Source: Buxus sempervirens (taxonomy: Eukaryota > Streptophyta > Magnoliopsida > Buxales > Buxaceae). From it: a stretch of DNA of 64,000 nucleotides. Where the stretch lies: NCBI GenBank assembly GCA_947561395.2, contig OX387183.1, positions 32,538,853-32,602,852 of the forward strand. The letters run 5' to 3'. Below are positions 1-11,758 of the stretch, one piece after another. The position numbers were made by a program, and so were the translations under genes. The notes beneath the pieces were generated by a model, which saw only the letters and a list, made by a program, of their open reading frames with translations, did no database searches and was not told the DNA's origin. Position 1 is the first letter of the stretch. The number at the start of each line of letters is the position of its first letter.

Positions 1-1053
1 GAACAAGATCAAACGAAATAACAATTGTACTTACGATAGACAGAAAAAAGAATTGAAAACAATAAATAATGAAATCTAATATGTGCAAAAAGAACTTGTC
101 AATCTAAAATCGAGACAAGGCTTTCAAGCTTTTGTACTTAAAACAATTAGTACCCCCTATTGGTACTTTGCCTCATCAATGGTCGGAGACCTCTTCCGAT
201 AAATCGGTAATGTACACTTGAATATGAGTCTGAAGGCAAACTCAATAGCAATGTCACTCAATCACTCTTTGATTTCAAAAGCAAATAAGAAGCGAACATT
301 CGCATTGCCACTTTTTGATTTCAGAAGCAAATAAGAAGAGAACATGGGGTATGAGAAGATGAGTATTTTGTTTTTCATAAAACATAGAAACCCTAACCCC
401 CTTTTCCCTTTTTAGAAAACGAGAGAGAGAGAGAGAGGGTATTCCACGAGACGAGTTGCTCTAAATGTATTTTTTATTTTATTTTGGGGTACACGAGCAG
501 CTCCATAGAGTCTAAACCTCTCTTTTTTTTTTTTTTTGGTAGGCTCATCTAAACCTCTCTTAATCTTAACATCAATAAAAGTGAGGCCTTCGTTGGTGTG
601 GGCCTTCAGGTATGAAAAAATTATAAAAGAACAAAAAACGTTAAAAAAGGAAAACCTATTAGTTGGGCCGTTGGGGGGTCTTAACGGCTTAATGATTAAG
701 GAGAAAAAAAAACTTAATAACGTAAGAAAGAAAACATATTTAAAAATTGGGGCCTTTGTAGATTGGGGGCCTTAGGCGGTAGCCTAAGTGGCCTACCCCT
801 TTGAGCCGCCCCTGTGTAGGGATTGGGGCATTATAGATATTGAGGTGGATGACACAACGCCAAAAGATAAAGAGGCATTAAAAAATACTAGATTAAGAAA
901 ATTCAGTGTTGAGGAGAATTGAAGCATCACCATCGACTTGTCTACATCTAGAAGATCCACTTCTAGAGTGTTCTCATCATCTTCACCAGCCATCTTGTTT
1001 GACCAAGCCAAACTTCCTTCACCATCCTTGCAAGAGCCACTTTTGTTGACTAC
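1..1053. other. Non-genic flank
   Basis: No gene was recognised. There is a short GA run near 421-436 and a T run near 523-537. A GC-richer stretch at about 755-815 contains a gccttaggc-type inverted repeat and ends in gccgcccctg, which resembles the end of a hAT-type MITE, but I found no partner end. Confidence 0.5.
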
Positions 1054-1424
1054 TGATGTAGGACGAGTGGGACCCAAAGTCTAGATTAGTTAGTTATTTA
1101 ATAAAAGTAGAATTCCTATTTTCTTGCATTAGATATTTGAGTTATATTAGGAGTCTTTAAGAGGTTTTAGAGTTAGATTTTAACTTTAAGTTGTTTACTA
1201 TGAGTAGGAGTCCTAATTTTAATAGGTTTCTATCTTATTTTGGGGTCTTTTAAGATCTATAAATAAGGGGTAAAGGTTGTACACGAATTTTAGACATTAA
1301 TTTTAAAAGAACTATAGAGTTTCTCTTTCATCTTCCTTATGGATTCAAGGTTATTTGCTGGTGGATTCCAATTTTCTAGGATTAACGGAGATTAATCCTT
1401 CTTTTCGTAACTTTCACTACGTCA
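1054..1424 (+). repeat. 5' long terminal repeat
   Basis: Begins tgatgtagga and ends cgtca. A TATA-like tctataaataag near 1255-1267 may be the promoter. It pairs with 3306-3676; five of the seven differences are transitions. Confidence 0.9.
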
Positions 1425-1426
1425 AT

Positions 1427-1439
1427 TGGTATCGGAGCC
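1427..1439 (+). other. Primer binding site (tRNA-Met type)
   Basis: TGGTATCGGAGCC lies two bases after the left LTR. It differs by one base from the usual initiator-Met site TGGTATCAGAGCC. Confidence 0.8.
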
Positions 1440-1456
1440 AGGACTTGCCTAACGAG

Positions 1457-2866
1457 ATGGCCAACAACGAGGGTGACGGTAACAATCCCATCGACGTTGT
1501 TCGTGGGCAAGAAGTGATTTGGGAGGCCATTGAAGAACAACGGCAACAGATGGCGGAGATTCATCAAATGATCGCCAATATAGCTATTAATGCCAACCCT
1601 AATCAAAACACTGTTAGGGGCGGAGCCGCGGGACTTGCCCGAGGACCCCTAGGCGTTGAAGCCAAAAGGCCCTACCAACGACCCCATGAATGCAGTGTTC
1701 GCGGGCATCATCGGGCACTATTTGGCAATGATGATTCGGACCTAGAAGAGGAGGAGATAGTTCACGAACAGAGAGATCATGAAGTTTGCAATAGAAGGTT
1801 CGAAGATTACCGCATCAAGGCAGATATTTCCTTCTTTTAGTGGGAATATGAATATCGAGGAATTTCTTGATTGGGTTTCAGAAGTTGAGAGATTTTTTAA
1901 GATGATGGAAGTTTGTGAAGAGAGACAAGTGAAACTTGTTGCTTTCAAACTGAAGAGTAGAGCAGCCGTTTGGTGGGACACGTTGTAGAATAATAGACAT
2001 CGACAGGGAAAAGTCCTAATTCATACATGGGGGAGAATGAAGCAACTGATGATGGAGAGATTCTTACCGCCAGACTACGATCAGCATCTATTTCAGCTTT
2101 ATCAGAACTGCGTTCAAGGAAGTAAATCAATTTCTGATTATATTGCTGAATTCTCTAGACTATCTGCACGTAATAATTTGTCTGAAATAGAATCACAGAG
2201 AGTTGCTAGATATTTGGTAGGGCTAAAACCATCAATTCGAAACAAAATTGGGTTGCAGACTTTGTGGTCAGTGGATGAAGCACACAACATGGCATTGAAA
2301 GCTGAATTGATGGAGAAGACAGTTGGACGTTCCGAATTAACTTATAGGCCTTTTTATGAAGCTGGTGATTATTTTGGAAAGGGCAAAGCACCTCAAATAG
2401 ACAATCCAGCAGACCCATCTACAGATGGCGTCAATTCCAGAATGGTTCCAGAAGGTGGCGTTAACCTCAGAAAATCAACAGATGTTGGTTACCGGGAACA
2501 AGCTAAAAATTCATCCCGTACTGCCGCAATTAAGTGTTACAGATGTGGTCAAATAGGGCACAGATCTAATGAGTGTCTAGCCTGGAAGCCAGTTAATTTG
2601 ATTGAACAGGGTGATGTTTCAGAAGAAGAAGATGGTGGGCTGGTCATATATGATAATGATGTGTACGAAGTGGGGGAAGAAGATGAAAGTGAACGTCTCA
2701 ACCTAGTTTTGCAACAGGTTTTATGTTCGGACAAGCAAGAAGACTTCTCTCAAGGCCACGATATTTTCCAATCATTGTGTACCGTATCCAATAAGGTATG
2801 CGACTTGATTATTGATAATGGAAGTTGTAATAATTTTGTGTCAAAGAATTTGGTTGATTATTTGTA
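1457..2866 (+). pseudogene. Gag polyprotein remnant, Ty3/gypsy type
   Basis: The likely start is the ATG at 1457. An acidic N-terminal region is followed by a retrotransposon gag domain (AVWWDTL and FLPPDYDQ motifs) and a zinc knuckle, CYRCGQIGHRSNEC (C-x2-C-x4-H-x4-C, about 2535-2576). The protein is broken: the frame shifts near 1827-1833, and an in-frame TAG lies at 1986-1988 just after the WWDTL motif. The longest uninterrupted piece, 2037-2866, holds the rest of gag, the knuckle and the start of a retropepsin-like region (LIIDNGSCNNF, where DSG or DGG is usual). Gag would form the capsid-like particle. This copy probably makes no full-length protein. Confidence 0.85.
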
Positions 2867-3215
2867 ATTGTCAACCAAACCGCACCCTTCATCTTACTCA
2901 ATTGGTTGGGTAAAGAAAGGCTGCACAGTGAAGGTAGCAGAAATTTGCACTATTCCAATTTCTATTTGAAAGCACTACAAAGCGGAGATTACTTGTGATG
3001 TGATTGACATGGATGCCAGTCATATCTTATTAGGAAGACCTTGGCAGTATGATTTGAATGCAATCTATAAGGCGAGGGACAACGTGTATTTATTCACCTA
3101 AAAGGGTCACAACATTGCCATGGTACCAACCAACGTTTCTGATAAGACTCCAAAAGCTTATAAAGTGAAAGAAACAAAGCAGGGCTACACCTTTGTTATT
3201 AAAGGAGAAGGATAA
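2867..3215 (+). pseudogene. Retropepsin (protease) remnant
   Basis: After the TAA that closes the gag frame, the same frame still reads as protease sequence, including the conserved LLGRPWQYD motif near 3029-3055, with further stops. The polyprotein ends here, shortly before the polypurine tract. The rest of pol is missing. Confidence 0.7.
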
Positions 3216-3292
3216 GCTCCAAGATGTTCAATGTGCAAGACCTATTTGAGTGCGGCCATGCCAGTGCTTCACTCGAGGACAAGTGTTTCTCT

Positions 3293-3305
3293 AAGAGGAG
3301 GGGAC
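3293..3305 (+). other. Polypurine tract
   Basis: AAGAGGAGGGGAC lies directly before the 3' LTR, where plus-strand DNA synthesis would be primed. Confidence 0.8.
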
Positions 3306-3676
3306 TGATGTAGGATGAGTGGGACCCAAAGTCTAGATTAGTTAGTTATTTAATAAAAGTAGAATTCCTATTTTCTTGCATTAGATATTTGAGTTATATT
3401 AGGAGTCTTTAAGAGGTTTTAGAGTTAGATTTTAACTTTAAGTTGTTTACTATGAGTAGGAGTCCTAATTTTAATAGGTTTCTATTTTATTTTGGGGTCT
3501 TTTAAGGTCTATAAATAAGGGGTAAAGGTTGTACACGAATTTTAGACATTAATTTTAAAAGAACTATAGAGTTTCTCTTTCATCTTCCTTGTGGATTCAA
3601 GGTTATTTGCTGGTTGATTCCAATTTTCTAGGATTAACGGAGATTAATCCTTATTTTCGTAACTTTCACTGCGTCA
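3306..3676 (+). repeat. 3' long terminal repeat
   Basis: Same length and ends as 1054-1424, with seven single-base differences. It is followed by aaaaatgata. Confidence 0.9.
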
Positions 3677-3946
3677 AAAATGATATCCTTAAACCGACTT
3701 AACAAAATTATAAATAAGTCCCATTATATAACCCAAGAGTGTCCTGTATAGTCTTGTGTGAGTTTGTAAGGAGTGTGTGTTATATTGGAACTATGTGCTA
3801 AATATTTTCAACTATTTATAGAAGGTGTGCTATCTTCTTAACATGTACTACATATTAGTGTATGAGAGTGAGGGTAAGTTCTAACCTTCTTCTACTAAGG
3901 ATAATCTCGAGCAAAATGGCTAAGGGTCTTGCAGTTATAGTACTTA

Positions 3947-5015
3947 GGTACCGTTTGGTAATGCCCTTCAGAAGTGTTTTTTTGCTTTTGAAAGCAAAAA
4001 ATTGCTTTCGAAAGCAAAAGTGTTGTTTGGTTATGAACATATGAAACAATTTATAAGAAGCAAAAAAGCAATTTCATTGCTTTTTAAGAGAAGCATAGAA
4101 ATGTTACTTCTCACTTTAACCATAAATTTACTTTCTTGCTTCTAAAATCCTCGACACAAAACTAGATCAGGAAAAAATTGACCCATCATGTCCAATCCAA
4201 CCTGAATAAACGGGTTTGGGTTGACGCGTGTAATAGTTGGGTCGGCTTCAAGTTGGGGATTTAGTAACTCATTCGCATTCCGGTCAACTCAAATCTAGAC
4301 CGATAATGATTCGTTTTAACCCGATAATGACTTGTTTAACACAATAATGACCCATTTAACCTGATAATGAACCACTTAATCCGATAATGACCCGTTCAAC
4401 TCGATATGACCCGTTTAACACAATAATGGCCCGTTTAACACGATAATGGCACGTTTAACCTGATAGTGACTCGTTTAACCTGATAATGACCCGCTTAATC
4501 CAATAATGATCTGTTTAACTCGATAATGACCCGTTTAACTCAATAATGGCCCATTTAAATCTATAATGACCCGTTTAACCTGATAATGACCCGTTTAACC
4601 CTAAATTGTATCACTAATTCATGTTATTTTCTATTAATTGGTGTATTTTTTATAATTAAAAATAAAAAATTTTAATCGAATTGGTGGGTTGAACCTGATT
4701 ATTAGTGAGTTGGGATTGGTTTTGGGTTTTCCTAACCCACCAATAAATAGATTCAACTTGAACCGACCCAATTATTGGTTGCTCAACCTGTTACAATATA
4801 CGTTAAGTATATTTAAGTAGAATGCATCAACTGTTTACGATAGTTTTATATGATAGCAAAAAAGCAATTTATATACTACTATAGTTACCAAACATGCTTT
4901 TTTACTTCTTAGCAGCAAAGAAAAAATTTACCAAACAACTTTGCTTCAACAAAAGATCTTTTGAAAAGCATTTGCTTTTGAAAGCAAGAAAGCAAAAACG
5001 TTACCAAATAGAGCC
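3947..5015. mobile_element. Non-autonomous PIF/Harbinger-type element
   Basis: The left end GGTACCGTTTGGTAATG and the reverse complement of the right end GGCTCTATTTGGTAACG form imperfect terminal inverted repeats. Both ends are flanked by TTA (3944-3946 and 5016-5018), the usual 3-bp Harbinger target duplication. The subterminal regions repeat gcttttgaaagcaaa-type palindromes. It is 1069 bp with no transposase frame. The ends resemble those of the full element at 59504-63101, which could have mobilised it in trans (inference). Confidence 0.8.
4280..4605. repeat. Degenerate ~18-bp tandem repeat
   Basis: About 17 head-to-tail units related to cccgtttaacncgataatga fill the middle of the Harbinger-type element. 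Units vary by a few bases. GGGT/ACCC-rich sequence on either side (about 4180-4290 and 4680-4790) suggests the array belongs to a second, nested element. Confidence 0.85.
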
Positions 5016-5149
5016 TTAATCTTTAAGATATCTTTCTTAACCTCACTTGCCTATATGATGCTTTTCTCTTCTAGAATACTCTTGGGTTTTGATCCTTACC
5101 TTCTTGGTTTCAAGCATTATCTCTGTGCTTACGCTTAGGTTTATAACCT

Positions 5150-5836
5150 TTACGTTGTCCCAATTTAGCCAAATAAAGAGATGGTTCGGACTTTACAGCC
5201 TGCTTCTTCCTTCATCTCTAGATGATGTACCAGATCATTAATGCTTTCATTATGTGTCATTGTGAGCTTCACATGCTCCCAAGAATTAGGAAGAGATCTC
5301 AACACAACCAAAATCTATTACTCGTCACTAAGATTGTTGCCAGCAGACTTTAAATGCGGATCATGACAGACATTTTTCTAAGATGCTCAACCATCATGAC
5401 TTTGGGAGATGTCTTATAAGTATCAAACTTTAAAGTCAGTACCTGCAATTTGGTGGCTTAAGTTCTAGCAAACGCAAGATGAAGGGCAATCCACATGTCT
5501 CGGGCTATTGTATAATCCTCAAATTTACCAACAAGATTATTGTGCACGCTAGCTACAAAGAATGGTGAATGAGGTATAACGATCTTTCTTAGCCTAGGTA
5601 GAATTTGCCTCTTCATTTCTTCTGAGTTGTGTTGTAGAAATTCCCTTAATCTCTTGAGAGTAAGTCAAGCTGTAGGTCAAGGTCTCAAGTACATGCTGTT
5701 CTTTGAGAAAATACTGGATTTTCCTATGCCAAATATCATAATTCTTGCCATCCAATTTTTTTCCTTTATTGAGATCAATAACAATTTGCTTTGAAGCCAT
5801 TATCACTATCAAGAAATAGTGCATATTACTAAACAT
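5150..5836 (-). pseudogene. Copia-type gag remnant
   Basis: The minus strand from ATG 5800 encodes a typical Copia gag N-terminus (MASKQIVIDLNKGKKLDGKN, then YDIWHRKIQYFLKE), which stays open to about 5594. Related sequence continues to about 5150 through stops and frameshifts. It matches in orientation the LTR and primer site at 9821-10694, so both are probably parts of one Copia element split by the CACTA insertion at 6254-9499. Confidence 0.75.
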
Positions 5837-6895
5837 GTTCAGCGTGACACACCATTAATTCTTGAGAATTTGTTGTGAATTATCAAGAAAAATACTATCC
5901 TAAACTCTGGATCGAAAACACCAAGCCATTGTGTGAAATTATCTCTAGAAATAAAGGAGGATAATCTTTCCATTAATTCTTCATTTCAAAGAAATATTAC
6001 AAGGAGGATTCACTACCACTTGCGTACATACAATCAACACATGATTATGGCTTAATTCCAAGTACACAACTGGCATATGAATAGTTGTTCAAAGTACATG
6101 AGTGCATAAAGCCCGTTTAAAAGGTATTCTACTTGCTTATTTAGTCTCTACTTTCATGCCAGGGAGTGTGCTCAAGGTCTTACACTTATGTTGGAGGAGC
6201 TCACTAGTGCTTTACACATGTCAACACATGTAGATGTGCCAAAATAATGCTTACACTACTAAAAAATTGTTTTTTACTGGCGGTTTTAAAACCCCCGGTA
6301 AAAGAAAAAGACCGCCAGTAATTCATTTATTGGCGTTTCCAAAACTGCCGCAGAATGAAGCGTCGCAGATTGTATCTGCGGCGCTTCATGCGGCGCTTTA
6401 TGAAACGCCGGTAATATTTCAATTATTACCGGCAGCTTTTGAGCGCCGGTAATAGCCCCATTTTATCTGACACATTAAAACCGCCGCTAATTATAGTTTT
6501 TGGGGATTTTTTTTTTTGTTCGCCTCACCAGCGACCATTTTTTGTGACCTTTTCATGGTTCACATAGAAAAGATATTGAAAGAAATTTGTACAATGAGGA
6601 TTCCCCTTTTTTCAATAATAAAGAAAATAAATGAACCCCAATACGGAAAAGCATACACATTAATTAAAAATTTAACATTTGATCCACTGCTTGCTATGGT
6701 AAAATGATATATTTTAATGTATCAGTATAATCCACAATAAGGAACAGGACCAATGTGTGAGAGGGACCAATCACTTGATGTGGCATCATAAAACTCCATC
6801 CTTATTGACTTAGCATAAGCTTCAGTCACAAAGGGCATTTGAAACTCTCAGTTGCAGCTTTGTGCAGCAACCAACTCCCTTCTGTCATTGGCTTC

Positions 6896-7947
6896 TTACG
6901 AGCATGGTTCCAAGTTATCAAATAACGCCTGCAGAACCTAAAAGATATTGAAAAAATGGCATTTTTTTAAAGCCATTAATAGAGAGTGAAACATGTCAAT
7001 ATACAAAAACAAACCATAAATAGAGTGTGGAACATGCCAATATACAAAAACAACACCTGTAGAATTTCAATGCGACCACTAAAGTTACGAACAAAACCCT
7101 TGATTAGCCTTAAATGGATTAGGATACTCACAACTCTAGGATCACAACCGTCTGGAACTAAGTTAAGCTTTTCATTTCCAATTCTTGTTGTCCTTGTTAG
7201 ACCTTTAGTTCAAGGCACTGCCCACATTCTGTCACAAGGATTCTTGATTAAAAGGACATGTATAAACCAAAAACTAGTAGCCTTAGAAAATCATTTTAAC
7301 ATATCCACATACTATAAAAGTCCCTATACAAGTGATTATGCTTCTTTAGTAAGAACTTCTAATGATGATAAAAGTTCAATAATCAGATGGATGTGTTTAC
7401 TTATATTTTATGAAGGACAAAACAGAGACCTTGTTTGGGTATAATTCTCCTCAGTACGATTCAGATAACATTTGTAACATTCCAACAAGTAAAAGCTCAC
7501 AACAAGGTTTAGGGTGAGTGTTTAACTATTGCACTCATTCATATAAAATTGTATGCATGTGAATACAAGTATGTGTATAAAAGAAGCTTGCATGACGAAG
7601 ATAACAATGATTTAGTGTCTATCGAAACTGCAATGACAGTAAATGTTGGAAAATGCTAAACCATGATCACTTGATCACATAAATGTCCGGGTTATAATCC
7701 AATCATGAGCTGCTTATGGAAAATAAAGGAACATTACAAGCAAAGTTAATCAAGTAAATATAGAAGATCATAAATTGTTATTGATCATTGTACTATAAGT
7801 TCTATCTGGATAAATGAGATCCAAATGCTAAATGTATCACCAACAGACTACAAAGCATCATATAAACTCTCCAATTAAAATTTTTACAATAAAGGCAGCA
7901 TGTTGAATTCACACCTCATAAGTATCTGCTGGTGAAAAAGTTCAACC
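6896..7947 (-). pseudogene. Exon-like gene fragments carried by the CACTA element
   Basis: On the minus strand three segments are bounded by AG and GT and join in one open frame: 7916-7947 (VELFHQQILMR), 7057-7078 (SGRIEILQ, first codon shared with the previous segment) and 6896-6937 (VLQALFDNLEPCS then TAA). A further exon-like segment, 8044-8090 (VKDSDGNATSCGPCR), has good splice borders but does not join in frame. A donor-like CAG/GTATTT near 8925 follows a possible leader. I do not recognise the protein. The pattern suggests a captured, spliced host gene, but the exons are short and could be chance. Confidence 0.35.
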
Positions 7948-9193
7948 TGAAAATAATGTTAGATGCAGTGAAACAATGAATTGATGAGAAGCAAAAGGCC
8001 CCTTCAAGGACTTGAAAAATTGGAAAAATGAAGAAATGCCCACCTCCTGCATGGCCCACAACTTGTAGCATTTCCATCAGAATCTTTCACCTGAAAATTT
8101 AACGATTTCCAAACCAACAATGTAATTGCTTAAGATCCACACTGAACATAGTAAGAGGACAGAAGCAATTGCATAGCTAATGATGAAAGCAACTTCTAGC
8201 TCTAACCTCCAACCAATAGCCCATTATAAAATTCAGAACATTAACAAGAAAGTGAGGATCCAAAATCAAAAAGTTGCTTATCCAAATGGATCAATGGACT
8301 TTCAACCCTTCTTTTTAGATCAATAGATGTTCTGCAACAAAGGTTTTCAACGAAAATAAATGAAAATATGATCCATCAAAACTACACTAGATTTGATGAA
8401 CTGTTAATGTTTTAAAATGGGGGACAATGCTGATGAATATCCATATTTCTGTTTGTAATAAATAAAAAAAAGAGATTTTAATCTCTGCACGGAATTTTCT
8501 CAACTACTCATGAAATTCTGAAACATATGAAAAAGAACGACAAATCAGAACACAATTGGTAACTATTAGATCATGCCTCACGGAAATACAACTCGATTTA
8601 TTTAATTTAAAACCAAAACCTAAGATCCTTAAGGCACTGAAATCTGAATTACTTGAATGTGGCTTTTCAAACCTCCTTGGATAGTTGAGGACAAATAGAT
8701 CAGAAGTATGCTTACATCAGATGCAGTTGGCTCAAATCTATGCAATCAAAACATATAAAAAATAGGAACAAAGATGAATCTTGACATTTTATTGTTTGAC
8801 AGCAAAAGCAACAAAAATCGTGATCGTAGTACCCCAACGCATGTGGTAAAAGTCAACCTCAAGTGCCCTTTCTTGAGGCAATTTTTATTTATAATTGTCT
8901 ATAGAAAATAAGGAGATGAAATACCTGAAAATGAGGACTAGAAAGAGAGGATCTGTATCTATGCCTGCCGTAGAATGGTTAGGGTTCTTAGCGTTTCTAG
9001 CTTTCAGGCTCCACAAGATGCTGTTCTCTCTCTTTATGCTTCAGATTTGGAAATGCCAGACTTGGAGGACGAATAAGCTTTCAATAACTCGATAACCATA
9101 ACCAGCTCCCGATCATGGCGCCATCTTGTATGAATCAGCCAAGCGAATGATCGTAAGATTTAAGTCAGACGGCAAACACGAAGTTGAGAAGCA

Positions 9194-9206
9194 GAGAGAG
9201 AGAGAG

Positions 9207-9250
<44 letters not shown>
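9194..9250. repeat. GA microsatellite
   Basis: A nearly pure (GA)n run inside the CACTA element. The open frame read across it on the minus strand (serine-leucine repeats) is an artefact of the repeat. Confidence 0.9.
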
Positions 9251-9254
<4 letters not shown>

Positions 9255-9820
9255 AAGGAGAACAGCAAGGGGGTTTGAATGTTGAAGAAGATGCAAAGAT
9301 CAGGATCAGTCTTGCAAAAAAAATCTAAAATCATTTACGGCACTTGCACAAACAAGTGCCGTTATATAAGCCCCTGAAACCCAATCCACATGGTTTTTCG
9401 GGCGCTCGCAGTAGGTGCGCCCCAGTATGTGATATTATCGGCGGTTTCATGAAACCGTCGGTAATACTTCGCCCCTAATTCCCTCGAAATTTTGTAGTGT
9501 TACATACCCTCAAATGGGCAGCCTGTGCAGACATTGCATATTTTCAGCATTTTAGAGCCCTAATTTTCTTGTTGCGAATTAACAAGAAAAATAATATCCT
9601 AAATAATGCTTACATACCTTCAATCTTGTCTTAAATATCATATAACCTATCTTCCTCAAATTGAAAAAAAAGATATTCTTGGCACAGAAAGTTCTATCAT
9701 CCAACAAAGATCGTTATCCAGATCTGAGATAAAAAAGACCTCTTGGTTTCCTAATGGCATTGAGATTTGAATGAAATCTCAGATAGGATACCAAATATAA
9801 GATTAGAGGTAATAGGTATA

Positions 9821-9832
9821 GCTTTGATACCA
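9821..9832 (-). other. Copia primer binding site
   Basis: The minus strand reads TGGTATCAAAGC, the usual Met-tRNA primer site with one change. It follows directly on the LTR-like block to its right and fixes that element on the minus strand. Confidence 0.65.
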
Positions 9833-9834
9833 AT

Positions 9835-10694
9835 ATAGGGTTTTAGATACATGTCTAATGAAAATCCAAACCCGAAATATGGAGTGGAATTGATGGATCA
9901 AGAATCGGATTGCACCAACATCTACAGAATCTGATAACTGGAGTTCCCTTTGCTTTCCACAACGTAGATATTTCCCTTGGATGGATGGGACCGCATATTT
10001 CTTTCAGGATTGAAACACTGATCTCCATAGAACATTGATCTCCATAGAGATTCTCATTCCAAAAGACTCACAATTGAAACCCTGATCTCCATAGAGATTC
10101 TTGTTTGAACTTAGAAGTCTCCTTGGAGACCGCTCCTCTTGCTCCTTCTAGCAACCTCTTACTCAATAAGGAGCCTTGGGGTGGATTTATTGAGAGAGCT
10201 TGGGATAGAGTCCTGCATCTTTTGGGATTCCTATCTACTCAATAACTCTATCTATATGACTGTATGTCACGTGACCAAGCAAGTTTACAGGAGAAGTATT
10301 TTAGTTTGTTTAGGATTCGAGTTTGTTTATGATTCTTCTTTGAAGTTTATCTTTAGGTCTCGCGCTGAGCTTAAGTTCCTTAGATCCAGCCGAGCTGCCG
10401 CTGTCTTTAGGGGATTAGGGGATTGGTTTGTTTATCGGATTAGGATAGGTATTCAGTTTGAGTAGGATTCTTCTGTTAGGAGGATAACTCTCTTCTTCTT
10501 TATATGTAGCTCTTGGGATGAGCGGAGGTTTTTTATGAAAGAAATTTATTCAAGTCTTTAAGGAGGAAGGTTCCCTCTTGAATTTACAGGTTCCATTAGT
10601 CTGAATTTGTGAGTTCTTAACACTGTATCCCATCTTTATACATTCATACTAGGCATCAAACACAAGTGGGACCATGTTGCCCATTGCTCCAACA
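9835..10694 (-). repeat. Copia-type LTR
   Basis: The minus-strand sequence starts TGTTGGAGCAATGGGC, a common Copia LTR start, and runs about 860 bp to the primer site. Its last bases are TA rather than CA. No second copy lies in the window, so the partner LTR is lost. The open frame at 10139-10465 on the plus strand lies inside it and is probably not a gene. Confidence 0.6.
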
Positions 10695-10783
10695 GTAAGA
10701 ATTTATCAAAATTACTTGCTAGATTTGCATGTAGTACTGAATGTCATGATTGCATGTTTTGAATGATTGAGTTCTTGCTTGGA

Positions 10784-10861
10784 ATGGACAGAAATAGAAA
10801 TTAATGTTAGAATTAAATTAAATGGACAGAATTAGAAATTAATGTTAGAATTAAATTAAAT
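10784..10861. repeat. 39-bp tandem duplication
   Basis: Two adjacent copies of a unit containing atggacagaa(a/t)tagaaattaatg differ at one position. Confidence 0.85.
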
Positions 10862-11710
10862 GTTTTATTGTGATATTTTTATCATGTTATATTCTTGAGT
10901 AATAGAAGAAAATGGCTATTATATTCTTGTGTTATATATTACCTTTAAGCCTTGTAACATAGGTATGGATTTGACTTCTATGTCTAAATGCACAACCAGC
11001 TTTTTTCCTTCCTTTTTTTCCCCCTATGATTTGACTATTAATTGTGTACTTTGACTTCTAGTCCTAACTTGGAAAGGGGTTTCTCAATAGATTGATGAAT
11101 TGCTATATCATTCCTTACCATCGATAGGGTAGAGGGATGTGACATTATAAGTGATTAAGTCTTCCATTGCATGATTAATGATGAACATAAATCATGTTAT
11201 TAATATTTGAATTTGGTTAAATACCATATATTAAGTTCCCATATAATTGGGACATTTGGAGTATTTAAGCTTCTAAGCTTATATTTCATTCATTTATATA
11301 TCCATACCTTTTGTGGTGATTACTTTAGTTTTGACACCTTTTCTCCCATCTCTTGCATTGAGGAGGCTTTTGAAATATGAAATTACTATAAATAAACATG
11401 TAGATCACATCTATGCCTACCTAAATGCTCTTTTCCTAAATACAAATGTCAGGAAAAATGCCATTCAGTATATAAACCAGAGTGCTATGACAATGTAGAT
11501 GGCTGAAAAATAATACTTTTGAATATTGGATCAAAAAAAATGTGTTACAATCAAATCAAGAAGGCAAATAAAAAATGATGCCTTAATGTTGGAAGCAATC
11601 AGAAGGATGAAAGCCCAAATTACAATGATACAAAGCTATGTTATATCTACTTCCACTAACACAAACACACAAATACACATTTTTACATTAGTCAATGGGA
11701 TGGGAATCTA
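10862..11710. other. Sequence 3' of the SCAB stop codon
   Basis: AT-rich sequence with no recognised coding potential. The part nearest 11710 should be the 3' untranslated region of the minus-strand SCAB gene. I could not fix a polyadenylation site. Confidence 0.4.
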
Positions 11711-11758
11711 TTAGGCTCGTTGAGGAGACATTCGATCATCTGGTCCACCAAGCTTGAT
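11711..11758 (-). CDS. SCAB: SCAB terminal exon
   Basis: 48 nt after attccag, encoding [15 protein letters not shown] and TAA. It corresponds to the (V/T)LAGPDDR ending of SCAB1. Confidence 0.85.
   Translation of the reverse strand: MKLGGPDDRMSPQRA

Larger units (their letters stand above)
1054..3676 (+). mobile_element. Non-autonomous gag-only LTR retrotransposon (Ty3/gypsy-like)
   Basis: Two direct repeats of 371 bp (1054-1424 and 3306-3676) flank an 1881-bp interior. I count 7 differences between the repeats, about 98% identity, so the insertion is fairly recent. Each starts TG and ends CA. A tRNA-Met-type primer site follows the left repeat and a purine-rich tract precedes the right one. 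The interior encodes a broken gag with one CCHC knuckle, then a protease remnant. There is no reverse transcriptase, RNase H or integrase. The size and content fit the terminal-repeat-with-gag class that needs enzymes from a partner element. The five bases on each side (actac and aaaaa) do not match, so no target duplication is visible. Confidence 0.9.
6254..9499. mobile_element. CACTA (En/Spm) element, non-autonomous
   Basis: It begins CACTACTAAAAAATTG and ends in the complement of CACTACAAAATTT. TTA directly flanks both ends (6251-6253 and 9500-9502), a perfect 3-bp target duplication. Several hundred bases at each end carry repeated direct and inverted ggcggttt and ccggtaata motifs, as expected for transposase-binding subterminal repeats. 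No transposase or TnpA/TnpD-like frame was seen in the 3246 bp. The interior contains exon-like segments (see 6896-7947) and a GA microsatellite. It sits inside a Copia remnant. Confidence 0.85.

Noticed and set aside
793-1077. 94-aa minus-strand frame spanning the 5' LTR border
   Set aside because: It crosses the edge of a retrotransposon, has no domain and no splice context.
4280-4605. Regular short repeats resembling a CRISPR array
   Set aside because: Units are contiguous 18-bp tandem repeats without spacers, inside a plant transposon.
6986-7444. 152-aa open frame in the CACTA element
   Set aside because: No domain, an initial run made of a duplicated non-coding motif, and it overlaps exon-like sequence on the other strand.
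9113-9334. 73-aa frame with a Ser-Leu repeat
   Set aside because: Produced by the GA microsatellite.
11526-11714. 62-aa plus-strand frame
   Set aside because: It overlaps the SCAB terminal exon and 3' region on the opposite strand and shows no domain.
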